From G963662675 sp963676845 (GTDB lineage Bacteria > Bacteroidota > Bacteroidia > Bacteroidales > Prolixibacteraceae), in NCBI GenBank assembly GCA_963676845.2, contig CAXXKK010000016.1, positions 1 through 64,000 on the forward strand: a DNA stretch of 64,000 bases, given 5' to 3'. The notes under the pieces are model-generated. The model was given only the letters and a program-made list of their open reading frames with translations. It was not told where the DNA came from and did not search any database. Every line of letters starts with the position of its first letter. Position 1 is the stretch's first letter. Below, in pieces: positions 26,032 to 34,449 of this stretch. Made by a program: the position numbers and the translations under genes.

Positions 26032-26511
26032 CTAAAAAAGCGAATGCAACCGTTCGATCAGTTTAGATACAATAATATAACTTGTATCGTGGGCAGCTTC
26101 CCACTGGCTTTTTCTGGGGCCTGCTACATTTAAGGTTTCTATATGGTTTATGGTAAGGAAGTGGATAAGTTGCTCCAATGATTCATCAATCATAAAAGGC
26201 TGAACTTTAAATAAAAAGATGGGCTTTTCTTTTTCCTTTGCAAAATTGTGGGTAAGTAGGGTTCCTCCAGTTAAATCTCCGTTATAAATAATAAGTGTTG
26301 CATCTGAGTCACGGACGTTTAACCGTGTTCTGTCATTGTAATTTGAAGTCAGGTTTTCCTGCAGCGGATATTTAAAGTCGATCTCACCATCTTCGGCAAG
26401 TCTGCCGGCAGGACACCAACCGGCACATGTGAAATTTTGCTGAAGGCATGCATCCAATGCTCCTCTGTCAACTCCTGTTTGCCCTCCACTTATTATTTTG
26501 GAAAGGATCAT
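26032..26511 (-). CDS. Putative molybdenum carrier / SLOG-fold protein
   Basis: The 159-residue protein starts MILSKIISGGQTGVDRGALD. This glycine-rich nucleotide-binding loop is the mark of the SLOG/lysine-decarboxylase-like superfamily and, with CAGWCPAGRLAEDG and YNGDLTGGTLLT, of the group annotated as putative molybdenum carriers. Structural relatives bind nucleotide or its derivatives. The in vivo role is not settled. Its start abuts the kdsB stop with no gap, so it is the second gene of a kdsB unit. Confidence 0.82.
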   Translation of the reverse strand: MILSKIISGGQTGVDRGALDACLQQNFTCAGWCPAGRLAEDGEIDFKYPLQENLTSNYNDRTRLNVRDSDATLIIYNGDLTGGTLLTHNFAKEKEKPIFLFKVQPFMIDESLEQLIHFLTINHIETLNVAGPRKSQWEAAHDTSYIIVSKLIERLHSLF

Positions 26512-27261
26512 TTAAGATTGGGTTTTTAAAAATTCTTCAGCAACTTTTAAGTCTTCAGGAGTATCAATCCCTATACTTTCAAATTCGGTAATTGCTGTCT
26601 TTATCCGATAACCATTTTCGAGCCATCTTAGTTGTTCCAGAGATTCCGCAAGCTCAAGCTTTGAAGGATGAAGCTTGGTAATTTCAGCAAGAACATCAGT
26701 TCTGTATGCATACATTCCTAAATGATTGTAAAAATCATGAGAGCTTAACCAGTCTTCTGTTTCTTTACCCCTTAAATAAGGGATTGTTGCCCGGCTAAAA
26801 AGAAGGGCATTCTGTTGGTTGTCAATCGTTACTTTTGGCCGGTTGGGATTGAACAGTACTTCTGGAGAATCAATTTTTTTTATCAATGTGGCGATGTCTG
26901 TTTTTTCGTCTTCAAAACACTTTATTAGAGAAACAATTTGTTCTGTTCTAACAAAAGGTTCGTCTCCCTGAATATTAATAACAACATCAAAATAGAAATC
27001 TTTTTGTAACGTTTCTGCAGCTTCTGCACACCTGTCCGTTCCACTTTGATGATCCTTGCTGGTCATAATTGCCTTGCCTCCAAGTTGTTTAACTGCATTT
27101 AATATTCGTTCATCATCGGTGGCAACAAAAACATTTTCTGAACATTTTTGTGCATTCTCATAAACATATTGGATGATCGGCTTGTTGATTAGGCTAACTA
27201 AGGGTTTACCTGGAAATCTTGTAGATCCGTATCTGGCAGGAATGATAGTTATATGTTTCAT
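26512..27261 (-). CDS. kdsB: 3-deoxy-manno-octulosonate cytidylyltransferase
   Basis: KdsB activates Kdo to CMP-Kdo for the lipid A inner core. The 249-residue protein opens with IIPARYGSTRFPGKPL (residues 5-20), the nucleotide-binding loop. It also has VATDDERI, GTDRCAEA, INIQGDEPF and a central HLGMYAYR, all characteristic of the family. It shows that the organism makes Kdo-containing lipopolysaccharide. It is followed directly by the SLOG-fold gene. Confidence 0.96.
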   Translation of the reverse strand: MKHITIIPARYGSTRFPGKPLVSLINKPIIQYVYENAQKCSENVFVATDDERILNAVKQLGGKAIMTSKDHQSGTDRCAEAAETLQKDFYFDVVINIQGDEPFVRTEQIVSLIKCFEDEKTDIATLIKKIDSPEVLFNPNRPKVTIDNQQNALLFSRATIPYLRGKETEDWLSSHDFYNHLGMYAYRTDVLAEITKLHPSKLELAESLEQLRWLENGYRIKTAITEFESIGIDTPEDLKVAEEFLKTQS

Positions 27262-27381
27262 GTTTTTATTTTGAACAAAACTATAAAATTACTGTAATTA
27301 GAAAAGAAAGAGTTTTTAATTGAATTGTTGATAAACAGAAATTTAGGAGAAATATTTAGTGTCAAAAAAATACAAAAGGTG

Positions 27382-27412
27382 TTTGTGAAATATTGACTTT
27401 CTCATAACTTTA
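27382..27412 (+). promoter_or_regulatory. Promoter of the exopolysaccharide-type operon
   Basis: TTTG at 27382-27385, a 19-base spacer, then TAACTTTA at 27405-27412 (seven of eight matches to TAnnTTTG). This is the best -33/-7 pair in the window with exact spacing. The start codon of the first gene is about 87 bases further on, leaving room for a structured leader. Confidence 0.6.
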
Positions 27413-27498
27413 GAAATGTTTGTGCTACCAATTCTTTTATAAAATACTTAATACAATAGAGTTGAAATATAGGTGCTTAACCTTTATAATTTTTTTAT

Positions 27499-27861
27499 AT
27501 GAAAAAAATACTCGTTGCCGAAGATAATAAACTTATCCTGGAAACTATATACCATAAACTTACCAGAGAAGGATATGAAGTATCAAAAGTTCTCAATGGC
27601 AAGGAATGTCTTGATTATTTGGAGGATAATGAAGTGGATTTACTAATAACTGATCTTTACATGCCTTACGTCAACGGTAATGAGGTTATTAGCATTTTAA
27701 AGAATGATCGTAAAATGGACTTACCAATATTAGTACTATCAGCAGATAGAGGAGAGGAAACAGTCCTAAAATCATTTGATTTAGGAGCTGATGATTATGT
27801 GGTAAAACCATTTAGTTTGAGTGAGTTATTGATTCGTGTTAAGAAATTAATTTCAAAATAA
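27499..27861 (+). CDS. Single-domain response regulator (receiver only)
   Basis: The 120-residue protein is one CheY-like receiver domain with no output domain. The acidic pocket is E8/D9, the phosphoacceptor is D52 (LITDLYMP), the switch Ser is S81 and the conserved Lys is K103 (YVVKPFS). It is followed by three bases and then the TPR/beta-barrel gene, so it is the first member of a tight four-gene operon. It probably controls the synthase complex by protein contact rather than transcription. The kinase is not in the operon. Confidence 0.92.
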   Translation: MKKILVAEDNKLILETIYHKLTREGYEVSKVLNGKECLDYLEDNEVDLLITDLYMPYVNGNEVISILKNDRKMDLPILVLSADRGEETVLKSFDLGADDYVVKPFSLSELLIRVKKLISK

Positions 27862-27863
27862 GA

Positions 27864-29618
27864 ATGAAGAATTATATACTATTAATAATAGTGGTATTTC
27901 TTTTTAAACCTGTTTTTTCACAAAATGAAGAGGTTTATAATGCAGATTCATTGCTGAATTCGGCACAGCGACTTGCATTTGAAGGCAAGTACGAGGAAGC
28001 TATTTCGCTTACAGAAGATATATTACTCCACTATCCGGATTACAAAGATGCTCGCATGTTGTTAGCTCGTTCACAGGCCTGGTCGGGAGATTATAGTTCC
28101 GCACATGAAAGTTTGAATGTTCTTTTGTCGGATGAGCCTGAAAATTATGAATTGAAAAGCTTATCGCTTGATTTTTATATGTGGGCTGAAGAATACGGGG
28201 CTGCACTGGAAGTCGCGGATGAAATTTTGTTGTTAAAACAGGATGATATTCCAACACTTGAAAAGAAAGCAAAGCTATACATGGAAGAATCCAAGCCTGT
28301 TCAGGCTCTAATAGTATTGGATAAGCTTTCGGAAGTTGATCCGGGTAATGCCCTTGTTTCTGAATTGAAAAATCCGGCGCTGGAGTTGCAGAAAGCACAG
28401 GAAGATGCCTTGTTTAATGCCGACTCGTTACTCATTGTCTCGCAGCAGTTAGCCTGGAATGGGGAATATGAAGAATCAATTGCAATTTCAGAATCAATAC
28501 TGGATCGTTTCCCGGACTACAAAGATGCCCGACTATTGCTGTCAAGAACATTGGCTTGGTCAGAGCAGTATGAGCCTGCTCATGAAAACCTGAATGTCCT
28601 TTTAAGTGAAGAACCAGATAATTATGAGCTTAAGAATCTTTCGTTGGATTTTTTCATGTGGGAAGAGGATTTTGATTCGGCACTTGAAGTTGCAGAAGAG
28701 CTTTTAGATAGTTATCCCAATGATACAAGTGTTCTGGAGAAAAAGGCAAATATCTATTTGGCAGAAGGAAATGAAAAAGAGCTAAGGTCAATTATTGAAG
28801 AATTGGAAGATGTTGATCCTGAAGGTGCTTTGCCCGATGAGCTTAGAAGCTCTTTGAAATATGGAGGGAAAAAGAATATTATTCGATTAGAGTATTATTA
28901 CGATACATTTAATAAACCATACAGCAGAGACTGGCATATGAGTTCTGTTGGATATGGAAGAAGTACTTCGGTTGGAGATTACTATGCAAAAGTTTACTGG
29001 GGTGATATGGTTGAAGCAGGAGAATCGCTATTCTCTGATAATATTTCAACACAATATTCTTTTGAGTTTTACCCGGAATTAAATGAGAACAATTACATGT
29101 TCCTGAATTATTCTTTCTCAGGAGATGATTATTTCCCTAAAAACAGATTTGGGATTGAATATCATCATGTTTTTAAACGGAAACTTGACCTCTCATTGGG
29201 ATACCGTTATTTACAATTTTCGAAGGAACTGGAAGATGATTTGAAGGTAAATATTTATACCGGATCAATTTCTTATTATGCCGGTAAATACTGGCTTTCT
29301 GCCCGTCCTTACATTATTGATGACGGGGATGATATTTCAAGTCAATATACTTTGTCAATTAGACGATTTCTACCAAAAGATGAAAGTTATTTAGAGCTGG
29401 TATTGGGAACAGGAGTTTCTCCTGATGATCCGTTTTTCTATACCAGCGGACAAGATATTCCAAACCTGAATTCCTGGAGAGTTGAATTGGAATGGAAACA
29501 AATGCTAGGTCAAAAATTTATAATGGAACTTGAGGGGGCATATGAAAATGCCGAATACCAAAGTGGACTTAGAAGAGATCAGTATACTTTTAGAACATCA
29601 TTGTCATACTTATTCTAA
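27864..29618 (+). CDS. TPR plus YaiO/PgaA-like outer-membrane beta-barrel protein
   Basis: The 584-residue protein has a signal peptide (MKNYILLIIVVFLFKPVFSQ). Two tandem TPR blocks follow, about residues 25-175 and 185-335, which are internal copies of each other: each has a HYPDYKDARMLL/RFPDYKDARLLL segment and a LSLDFYMW/LSLDFFMW segment. From about 338 the sequence turns into alternating aromatic beta-strands and ends LRRDQYTFRTSLSYLF, with the terminal Phe of an outer-membrane barrel. This build, periplasmic TPR then barrel, is that of PgaA/YaiO-type polysaccharide export proteins. It is co-encoded with a processive GT2. Confidence 0.82.
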   Translation: MKNYILLIIVVFLFKPVFSQNEEVYNADSLLNSAQRLAFEGKYEEAISLTEDILLHYPDYKDARMLLARSQAWSGDYSSAHESLNVLLSDEPENYELKSLSLDFYMWAEEYGAALEVADEILLLKQDDIPTLEKKAKLYMEESKPVQALIVLDKLSEVDPGNALVSELKNPALELQKAQEDALFNADSLLIVSQQLAWNGEYEESIAISESILDRFPDYKDARLLLSRTLAWSEQYEPAHENLNVLLSEEPDNYELKNLSLDFFMWEEDFDSALEVAEELLDSYPNDTSVLEKKANIYLAEGNEKELRSIIEELEDVDPEGALPDELRSSLKYGGKKNIIRLEYYYDTFNKPYSRDWHMSSVGYGRSTSVGDYYAKVYWGDMVEAGESLFSDNISTQYSFEFYPELNENNYMFLNYSFSGDDYFPKNRFGIEYHHVFKRKLDLSLGYRYLQFSKELEDDLKVNIYTGSISYYAGKYWLSARPYIIDDGDDISSQYTLSIRRFLPKDESYLELVLGTGVSPDDPFFYTSGQDIPNLNSWRVELEWKQMLGQKFIMELEGAYENAEYQSGLRRDQYTFRTSLSYLF

Positions 29619-29620
29619 AT

Positions 29621-30979
29621 ATGGGAAATAGAATTATATATATCATTTCAATATTCCTGATTGCTCATTTGACTTTTGCAACAATGCCTGTTGTAAATGC
29701 AGGAGGTCTTGTTTCTGTAAATGAAGTTATGCAGGAAGAAATTGTGGAAGATGCATCTTCGCAAGATTTGGAAGAAGGTTCCGATTCAGGAAGTATTGCA
29801 TTAAGGATTAATGCAAAATGGATTGAATTCAAAAATAGTTTACACAGTTATCTAAGAGAAGTTGCAATCAACAATCTTTCACCACAGAGTGCCGAATATG
29901 TTTTGAAAATTCTGGAGGTAGTTTTTACGATTCAGGTATTGTTCTTATCATTTTTATTTGCATCCTTATTTGTTATAAACCTATTGATAACATCGATAGT
30001 CATTGTCATATCTTCTTTTTATAAAAACTATGTTGATTCGGTAAGCGCAAGTTTAAGTAGTAAATATGAAGATATTCTAATCAAATATCTTTTCGAAGAA
30101 ATGAGCCTTGATGAAACTATTAATAGCCTTTCTAAGTCAAAAACCAGATTAAGGCGAAATATTCTTATTACCCAGATCTTTAATTACCAGCAAAACCTTT
30201 CCGGTGAATATAAGGAACGAATACTAATACTATATAAGGAGCTGAAGCTTTATAAGCTTTCAGAACGTAAGACAAAATCGATTTTTTCTTATCAAAGAGT
30301 GAGGGGAATTCGTGAGCTGGTGACTTTATATCCTTCTGGAGCAAAAGAAATTATTGCTAAAAGTATAAAAGATAAGGATAGTATTGTTCGTAATGAAGCT
30401 TTGATTTCTGCGGTTTATTTAGATAAGGATGTCAGCTTCGATTTTATAAAAGGAATTAAAGGCAGTTTTTCCGATTGGGTACAGCTTAATATTTTAAGTT
30501 ACCTGAAGTTGAATGAAAAAACAGTGCCTTCGTTTAAAGAATATCTTAGATCAGATAATATTGATGTTCAGAATTTTGCAATCCGTATGGTTGACTACTT
30601 TCAGCAAAGTGAAAATATGGATGTGCTGCTTGAACTCTTAGATCATCCCAATGAAAAAACACGAAAATATGTCTATCAGGCAATTCATGAATTGGAAGAC
30701 CTTAGTGCCTTGAATCCTGTGAGAGATAGGTTTAGAGGAGAAACACTGAAAAATAAAATTGAAATATTGAAGATCATACAAAATCTGGGAAACGAGTCTG
30801 ATTTTGATTTGTTGGTGGAAATATTACATGATCAAAATAATGTCCGTTTAAAGTTGAATGCTTGCAGGACATTGTACAATATGGGTGAGAAAGGTCGAGA
30901 TGTTCTGAAAGAATATAGTGAGACTGTTGATATGGGAATTTTGGCTTATGTGGAACATGTAAAGGATAAAAGATTATAA
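29621..30979 (+). CDS. HEAT-repeat inner-membrane protein of the polysaccharide operon
   Basis: The 452-residue protein has an N-terminal membrane or signal segment (about 4-28), a 70-residue acidic periplasmic stretch, a second long hydrophobic segment (about 103-138) and a cytoplasmic C-terminal half of helical HEAT-like repeats (about 220-440; SIKDKDSIVRNEALISAVYL and LLDHPNEKTRKYVYQAIHEL). It has no catalytic motif. Two bases separate it from the barrel gene, and its stop overlaps the GT2 start at 30979. It may scaffold the synthase and dock the lone receiver, but that is inference. Confidence 0.7.
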   Translation: MGNRIIYIISIFLIAHLTFATMPVVNAGGLVSVNEVMQEEIVEDASSQDLEEGSDSGSIALRINAKWIEFKNSLHSYLREVAINNLSPQSAEYVLKILEVVFTIQVLFLSFLFASLFVINLLITSIVIVISSFYKNYVDSVSASLSSKYEDILIKYLFEEMSLDETINSLSKSKTRLRRNILITQIFNYQQNLSGEYKERILILYKELKLYKLSERKTKSIFSYQRVRGIRELVTLYPSGAKEIIAKSIKDKDSIVRNEALISAVYLDKDVSFDFIKGIKGSFSDWVQLNILSYLKLNEKTVPSFKEYLRSDNIDVQNFAIRMVDYFQQSENMDVLLELLDHPNEKTRKYVYQAIHELEDLSALNPVRDRFRGETLKNKIEILKIIQNLGNESDFDLLVEILHDQNNVRLKLNACRTLYNMGEKGRDVLKEYSETVDMGILAYVEHVKDKRL

Positions 30980-32424
30980 TGGATATAATTGTAAGACTAT
31001 TTTCATTTTGGGTTGAAACCCTCATTTTCTACTATTCTATAGTATTGATTTTGGCATACATGGTAGTAGGGTTTATCTCCTTCTTTATGCTTAGGAAATA
31101 TTATTTCTATTCAAAAATACCTGATTATAGTGAGGTGCTTTCATCTCCTTTTGTCCCAGGGATAAGCATATTGGCTCCGGCGTATAATGAATCATTAAAT
31201 ATTGTTGAAAATGTAAAGGCATTGCTGGCTTTATATTATGCCAACTTTGAAGTTATTGTGATTAATGACGGTAGTAGTGATGATACTCTTGATTGTTTAA
31301 TTGAGTCATTTGGACTTGAAAAGGTTCCTTATGTTTTAGATAAACAGATTGAAACTGAAGATATTCGGGCAGTTTATAAATCAAGGAAACAGGCTTTAAA
31401 TAATCTTGTCGTTATTGATAAAGAAAATGGAGGGAAGGCAGATGCATTAAATGCGGGCTTAAATGTTGCTGAAGGAGACTACTTTATTTCTATTGATGTG
31501 GATTCGATTATTGATCCATATGCCCTGCAAAAGATGGTTAAACCTTTCTTGCAAGGTAACAAAGGCCGACAGGTTATTGCTGTTGGAGGTGTTATCCGTT
31601 TGGCTAATTCCTGTGAAATTCAGGATGGTCAGTTAGTGAGTGTTGACCTGCCGAAGAAGATGCTTCCATTTTTCCAGGTTTTGGAATATGACCGTTCTTT
31701 CTTAATGGGACGTATGGGGTGGAGCCGCTTAAATGGGTTACTTATTATTTCTGGCGCACTAGGACTTTTTGATAAAGATATCGTGATTGAATGTGGAGGA
31801 TATCACAAAAATACAGTTGGTGAGGATATGGAAATAGTTGTAAGGATGAGGCGGTATATGGAAGAGCAAAAACGAAAATATAAAGTTGAATATGTAGCAG
31901 AACCTCTCTGTTGGACAGAAGGCCCTTCAACCTTAAGTACATTTGTTCGCCAACGGAACAGGTGGACCCGGGGTACAATTGAAACCTTGTTTTCTCATTG
32001 GAAAATTTTCTTTAATCCTAAATATAAATTAATGGGAATGGTTGCTCATCCATATTGGGTGTTTTTCGAATGGTTAGCACCTATTCTTGAATTCCTGGGA
32101 ATACTGTATTTTATTGTTATCGCAGTTCTTGGATTTGCAAACTGGACGTATTTCTTTATCATTCTTTTCTTTGTTTACTTCTTTTCTGTTGCCTTTACGG
32201 CTTATGCGATTTTGTACGACCATATCGCATTGTATTCTTATAAAAAGAAATCGATGGTGATGAAGCAGTTATTATTCGCATTTTTTGAACCATTTGTTTA
32301 CCATCCACTTGTGTTGTACTCGGCCATAAAAGGGAATTTTGATTATTTCATTCTTAGAAAAAGGAGTTGGGGGCATATGAAACGAGTTGGTTTAAATAAC
32401 TTTAATAAGAAAAAGCAAAAGTAA
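30979..32424 (+). CDS. Processive family 2 glycosyltransferase (PNAG/hyaluronan-synthase type)
   Basis: The 481-residue inner-membrane enzyme has one N-terminal helix (about 10-40), a cytoplasmic GT-A domain and four or so C-terminal helices (about 355-450). The processive GT2 signature is complete: DD in NDGSSDDT, SIDVDS (DxD), GEDME, and Q-x2-RW in RQRNRWTRG. This set defines synthases that polymerise and push the chain across the membrane (PgaC/IcaA, hyaluronan, cellulose-like). It is the last gene of the receiver-barrel-HEAT-GT2 operon. No deacetylase (PgaB-like) or PgaD is present, so the polymer may not be PNAG. Confidence 0.92.
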   Translation: MDIIVRLFSFWVETLIFYYSIVLILAYMVVGFISFFMLRKYYFYSKIPDYSEVLSSPFVPGISILAPAYNESLNIVENVKALLALYYANFEVIVINDGSSDDTLDCLIESFGLEKVPYVLDKQIETEDIRAVYKSRKQALNNLVVIDKENGGKADALNAGLNVAEGDYFISIDVDSIIDPYALQKMVKPFLQGNKGRQVIAVGGVIRLANSCEIQDGQLVSVDLPKKMLPFFQVLEYDRSFLMGRMGWSRLNGLLIISGALGLFDKDIVIECGGYHKNTVGEDMEIVVRMRRYMEEQKRKYKVEYVAEPLCWTEGPSTLSTFVRQRNRWTRGTIETLFSHWKIFFNPKYKLMGMVAHPYWVFFEWLAPILEFLGILYFIVIAVLGFANWTYFFIILFFVYFFSVAFTAYAILYDHIALYSYKKKSMVMKQLLFAFFEPFVYHPLVLYSAIKGNFDYFILRKRSWGHMKRVGLNNFNKKKQK

Positions 32425-32450
32425 AATCAGTATAAAAGTTTAAGGTAAAA

Positions 32451-32498
32451 AGGTGGTTTAATCGGTAGAAGAGGTATAGATTAAACCATCTTTTTTTT
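32451..32498 (+). terminator. Terminator of the exopolysaccharide-type operon
   Basis: A stem of GGTGGTTTAATC (from 32452) with GATTAAACCATC (32479-32490) is followed by TTTTTTTT, 27 bases after the GT2 stop. It closes the four-gene transcript. Confidence 0.85.
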
Positions 32499-32567
32499 CC
32501 ATATTATTCCATTTTGATTCGTTTTTTGCATTGGCTACATTTGAGACCACACATTAATCTGTATTGA

Positions 32568-33749
32568 ATGAAAGAGTCTGATCAATCGATATTTAAGAAT
32601 CAGAGTTTATATATAATTTTTTCAGTCACTCTTGTGTCAGTGATGGGAGTTGCAAGTATAACTCCTGCTTTTCCTTCAATAATTAAATACTTTCAAATTA
32701 CGACTCAGCAAGTAGGTTGGTTAATTGCTGCATTTACATTGCCGGGCATTTTCTTAACTCCGGTTATGGGAATTCTGGCTGATCGGGTTGGGCGGAAGGT
32801 GATCCTGATCCCTTCACTTTTCCTATTTGGTTTGGCTGGATTTTCGTGTGTTTTTGTCAGGGATTTTGAGTTCTTACTTGGCCTGAGATTTATTCAGGGA
32901 ATTGGGGCAAGTTCTTTAGCGACAATAAACTTAACCTTGATTGGAGATATTTTTACAGGTGAAAAACGAGTTGCTGCAATGGGGTATAATGCGAGTGTTT
33001 TAAGTATAGGTACTGCTTCATACCCAAGCATTGGAGGACTGCTTAGTGTTTCGGCCTGGTATTATGTGTTTGTGTTGCCACTGCTGGCTATACCACTTGG
33101 TATATTTGTTTATTTTGGGTTGAATAATCCGGAGCCTAAAAATGGGTTGAGACTGAAAACGTATTTTGCCAATGTGTGGCTGGCTGTTAATAAGCCTGTG
33201 GTATGGGGATTGTTTTTCTCCAATATCTTATTGTTTTTTATTCTTTATGGTTCATATCTTACTTATTTCCCAATTTTGTTGGAGGAACGATTTAACGCAG
33301 ATTCGGTTGTTATTGGAGGTGCAATGTCTGTAATGTCTTTGGTGACAGCGGTTACTTCATCTCAACTTTCAAATATAAATCGTTTAATGAGTGGCCGGAA
33401 TCTTTTGCTTTTAGCAACTTCTTTTTACTTTATCTCGATGCTTTTAATCTCAAATGCCTATGGTTGGGGATTTATTATTACCGGGATAATGGTTTTTGGT
33501 TTTGGTCATGGAATTCTTATCCCAACGATACAGACCATGTTGGTTGGTTTATCTTCAATTCAGGAACGTGCTGCATTTATGTCATTAAACTCAATGGTTC
33601 TTCGTATTGGGCAAACTATTGGGCCTCTTTTAGTCGGGCTGTTTTACGCATTTGGCGGGATGCAGGCTTCATTTCTTGGTGGAGCAAGTGTTGCTGTTGT
33701 GATGTTTCTTATTATCCTCTTTTTAGTGAGAAAGTCAACGATGGATTAA
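32568..33749 (+). CDS. MFS transporter
   Basis: The 393-residue protein has 12 predicted membrane segments and the MFS motif A in the loop between helices 2 and 3 (GILADRVGRKVIL). A motif C-like stretch sits near SIGTASYPSIGGLL. It resembles drug:H+ antiporter-1 type exporters. The substrate is unknown. It is separated from the polysaccharide operon by a terminator and so is probably a separate unit. Confidence 0.85.
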   Translation: MKESDQSIFKNQSLYIIFSVTLVSVMGVASITPAFPSIIKYFQITTQQVGWLIAAFTLPGIFLTPVMGILADRVGRKVILIPSLFLFGLAGFSCVFVRDFEFLLGLRFIQGIGASSLATINLTLIGDIFTGEKRVAAMGYNASVLSIGTASYPSIGGLLSVSAWYYVFVLPLLAIPLGIFVYFGLNNPEPKNGLRLKTYFANVWLAVNKPVVWGLFFSNILLFFILYGSYLTYFPILLEERFNADSVVIGGAMSVMSLVTAVTSSQLSNINRLMSGRNLLLLATSFYFISMLLISNAYGWGFIITGIMVFGFGHGILIPTIQTMLVGLSSIQERAAFMSLNSMVLRIGQTIGPLLVGLFYAFGGMQASFLGGASVAVVMFLIILFLVRKSTMD

Positions 33750-33819
33750 GAATATAATTGGCTTATGGTTTTTTATTGACCTTATAAATAATGTGTTTGC
33801 ATTTAAGTGGAGTACAGGT

Positions 33820-33855
33820 AAAAAAAAGCCGGATTAACCGGCTTTTTTTTTTTTT
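33820..33855. terminator. Bidirectional terminator, MFS gene and cyclophilin gene
   Basis: A-run plus AGCCGG, loop ATTA, CCGGCT plus T-run. It sits between converging genes and has poly-U on both strands. Confidence 0.85.
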
Positions 33856-34292
33856 TATTCTTCAATGATGACAATTTTTTCAATTAAATCTCCTTGTCTG
33901 ATATCATCAATAACATCCAGTCCTTCGTAAACTTTACCAAAGCAAGTGTGGTTTCTGTCTAAGTGAGCAGTGTTTTCTCGGCTATGACAAATGAAAAATT
34001 GGGAGCCACCTGTATTTCTTCCTGCATGTGCCATGGATAAAACACCTCTGTCATGATATTGGTTGTTTCCATCTAATTCACATTTAATAGAGTATCCGGG
34101 GCCACCGGCACCTGTTCCGTCAGGACAACCACCTTGGATTACAAAGTTTGGGATTACACGGTGAAAGGTTAATCCGTCGTAAAAACCTTCCTTCGAAAGT
34201 TTAATGAAATTTGCAACAGTTCCCGGAGCATCTTCCTCGTAGAAGTTCACTTTCATTAATCCTTTGCTGGTATAAATTTCAGCTTTTTTCAT
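33855..34292 (-). CDS. Cyclophilin-type peptidyl-prolyl isomerase
   Basis: The 145-residue cytoplasmic protein is a minimal cyclophilin. It has NFYEEDAPGTVANF, the catalytic FHRVIPNFVIQGG with the Arg, GGPGYSIKCE, LSMAHAGRNTGGSQFFI and HLDRNHTCFGKV. A signal peptide is absent. It assists protein folding at X-Pro bonds. It is a single gene with its own TACTTTTG promoter and a shared terminator with the converging MFS gene. Confidence 0.95.
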   Translation of the reverse strand: MKKAEIYTSKGLMKVNFYEEDAPGTVANFIKLSKEGFYDGLTFHRVIPNFVIQGGCPDGTGAGGPGYSIKCELDGNNQYHDRGVLSMAHAGRNTGGSQFFICHSRENTAHLDRNHTCFGKVYEGLDVIDDIRQGDLIEKIVIIEE

Positions 34293-34319
34293 GTTTTATA
34301 ATTGATATGTTTATGGCTA

Positions 34320-34350
34320 CAAAAGTACAAATTTGTTCAGTGTTCAGAAA
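34320..34350 (-). promoter_or_regulatory. Promoter of the cyclophilin gene
   Basis: The minus strand carries TACTTTTG at 34327 to 34320, with TTTC 19 bases upstream (34350 to 34347), close to the -33 TTTG. The ATG is 27 bases downstream. Confidence 0.55.
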
Positions 34351-34449
34351 CACATGAATTTTGTGAATCATTTTCACTTTTCATGACAAATCTATTTTGA
34401 AATCATTTTTTGAATACCGAAATTAATCCAATACAAAATTTATTATGTC

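Noticed and set aside
32568..33749. MFS gene as part of the polysaccharide operon
   Set aside because: A strong terminator at 32451-32498 separates it, and MFS carriers are not typical of processive synthase systems.
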